From assembly GCA_012932295.1 (NCBI GenBank), contig JAAONU010000019.1:29985913-30049912 (forward strand): a stretch of DNA of 64,000 nucleotides. Reading direction: 5' to 3'. The translations under genes and the position numbers were made by a program. Each line of letters opens with the position of its first letter. The first letter of the stretch is position 1. Of the stretch, positions 62,346 to 64,000 are shown in pieces. The notes below the pieces were generated by a model. The model made no database searches, was not told the origin of the DNA, and was given only the letters and a program-made list of their open reading frames with translations. The DNA comes from Cyclina sinensis. Lineage: Eukaryota; Mollusca; Bivalvia; Venerida; Veneridae.

Positions 62346-63589
62346 GACACTTTTATAACTCAATGCTTTGTTTTAAATTCTGGAAAATGCATCTGTTAAA
62401 GTAACAACTGCTAACTGTAACAAAAGAAGAGTACAATGATTGACATGTTCATATATATAATCATGTAGAAAATCAACACAAAGTATTTGACAGTGATTAG
62501 ACAGATCAAGTAAATTTTGAGCCCATCATTGTATGTACATACAAATTACAAGCAGGACCTGTTACCGACTAGCCTAATTTATAATGCCTAAAGTGTAGAA
62601 AGTAACATAACCATACTAGTCCCTTTCATCTCAGAAAACACACACAATAAATATTCTCGGCTTTACACATCCGGGCATTTTTTAAAGGTAGTATATCCGT
62701 ATTTGGGTGTAACCCGGAATTTATCGTTGAGCTAAATGTAACTTCAAGATTAAAAATTACAAAATCTAGAACATGTAACAAAAGAAACTGTCTGAATTTC
62801 CGAGACCTGAGGCCTGATAAGTGCATTTTTAACGATTCTAATTAATTAAAGTTTTTAGGTTTCATAACAAACGACTTAAAAGTCACATAGGCTCCAAGGA
62901 TAAAGTAACGAACGACAACCAAATGCTTAAATAAGTTAGTTACTGTTATCTGATTGTTTAATGGCTAGAATGACGTCATGCTTAAGCCGAGAATAAGTAT
63001 AAACTGAAACACTTCTTTTGTATCTGTTTAACTGCCATTTTACTTAAAGTTAGGCATTCATAATTTCTCTGTTTTGAACACAAATTATGATGCCTGTGGC
63101 AGAAGAAATTATCCACTGTTCCTTCTGCGAGATTTCCGCTCGGTTCAATGCAGTTTTAAATAATGCTTAAAGGTTGATCAATTAAAACAAATCAGATCTA
63201 TAAAAGCGGTTCAACACTTAAATATAGGGTCTTGAGCATATTCTGTAATACTTTGGTTTTGTATCAGAATCTCTCCGAGGAGATCTACATGGGTCATTAA
63301 CACATTAAAAATAATGCAAAATATCTCCATTTGCATACAATATTTGTTAGCTTAAGGTCTTCAGCGTACACGATTTATATACTGTTACAGGACGTGTACG
63401 CTGAAGTCAACGCCGTAGGGAAAGTCTACTAATAATCGTGCCAGGAATCTGACACGCTCGCATCCATTCATCAAGCATGCCATTGGGTAAATTGAAGCAT
63501 ATCCTGATAGAATTATATATAGATTTTTACTAAGCCCAATATTAACACATAAAAAACTAATTTCGAACACAAAATGCCTTTAAAGTTTC

Positions 63590-64000
63590 CGATATGCCCT
63601 AAAATTCAGCACTCCGCCGCCATCTTGCCAAAATGTTTGACTACGTGATCACGAGAATGACCTTGACAGGTTCATCAGCGCGGACGGTTAAGAAAACAAT
63701 ACCATGTGCTCTTAACTCCGCAGCATATCCAAGAGAAATATCATTGCAAGAGTGCCATAATATAGACCCAATGCTTTTTGTGACACTTGTCACTTGTCAA
63801 TTTTATACATGTATAGTTTCATTACTTCTACAAACAGGCGCTGTCAAGCAGTTTGTTTACGATTTAGTCTAAAAATAGACAGTCACGTTTGTTTTCTAAG
63901 CGGTTCGTGCTATTACGTCATACGAGATCTCGCGAAGCTGCTGACTGTAAGTCGGAGAAACTGATATTTGTATGCGAAACAAGCAATTTCATTGTATTTA
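63590..64000. promoter_or_regulatory. Promoter-like motif cluster at the right edge
   Basis: A YY1-type site (complement AAGATGGCGGC, about 63616-63627), a CRE-like TTACGTCAT (about 63913-63921) and TCTCGCGA (about 63928-63935) lie in locally CpG-richer DNA. These motifs are typical of housekeeping promoters. A plus-strand frame starts at 63633 just after the YY1 site (79 codons, MFDYVITR...), but I do not recognise it. It may serve a gene beyond the edge or an upstream piwi exon. Confidence 0.45.

Noticed and set aside
62150..62404. 84-codon plus-strand frame upstream of piwi
   Set aside because: Its sequence is the diverged relative of the 60238 MITE plus a GT-rich tract.
63633..63872. 79-codon plus-strand frame after a YY1 site
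   Set aside because: Good initiation context but no recognisable protein and no clear splice continuation within the window; kept only as part of a promoter-like region.

Overview
The window is AT-rich animal genomic DNA with long introns, GT-AG splice sites and dense non-autonomous transposons. The protein relationships (Drosophila-like MED19, animal VKOR, mitochondrial AspRS, PIWIL1-type Piwi) and the repeat families, whose cores are tandem repeats and whose ends read GGGGGCATA or CAGGTGAGCTAA, point to a bivalve mollusc. I did not assign a species. There is no prokaryotic gene, rRNA, CRISPR array or intact tRNA gene.

Four protein-coding genes were rebuilt exon by exon. (1) MED19, minus strand, only coding exon 1 (852-1044); the rest lies off the left edge. 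(2) A VKORC1/VKORC1L1-type vitamin K epoxide reductase, plus strand, 3 exons, 4597-7447, 176 aa, complete. (3) DARS2, mitochondrial aspartyl-tRNA synthetase, minus strand, 18 coding exons, 35418 down to 11296, 635 aa, complete, with a targeting-type N-terminus. (4) A PIWIL1-type Piwi protein, minus strand, 18 coding exons per transcript, 61344 down to 40228, 870 aa. In every complete gene all exon phases close and the codon count is exact.

Layout: 1-4596 holds MED19 exon 1, LINE tails, a split tRNA-SINE and MITEs. VKOR follows to about 7480, with a possible long 3' UTR to about 9880. DARS2 converges on it tail to tail. Piwi follows DARS2 on the same strand. From 61345 to 64000 lies the upstream region of piwi, with promoter-like motifs at the right edge. 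The genes have unrelated jobs (Mediator transcription, vitamin K cycle, mitochondrial translation, piRNA silencing), and nothing suggests a joint pathway.

The most interesting observation is in piwi. The exon that encodes two of the four catalytic slicer residues (the first Asp and the Glu finger) is present twice in tandem (14a, 44745-44919; 14b, 43194-43368). Both copies are 175 nt with identical phases, are open, and are about 66% identical in protein. Including both would break the frame, so they are predicted to be mutually exclusive, giving two Piwi isoforms with different catalytic-core segments.

A second unusual structure is a 41-bp minisatellite in DARS2. It was seeded from the 3' end of exon 16 together with its splice donor and now repeats about 13 times into the intron. 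The introns also carry several non-autonomous DNA transposons with readable target-site duplications, a decayed Tc1 transposase, nested elements, and tandem arrays whose units contain clustered nuclear-receptor half-sites.
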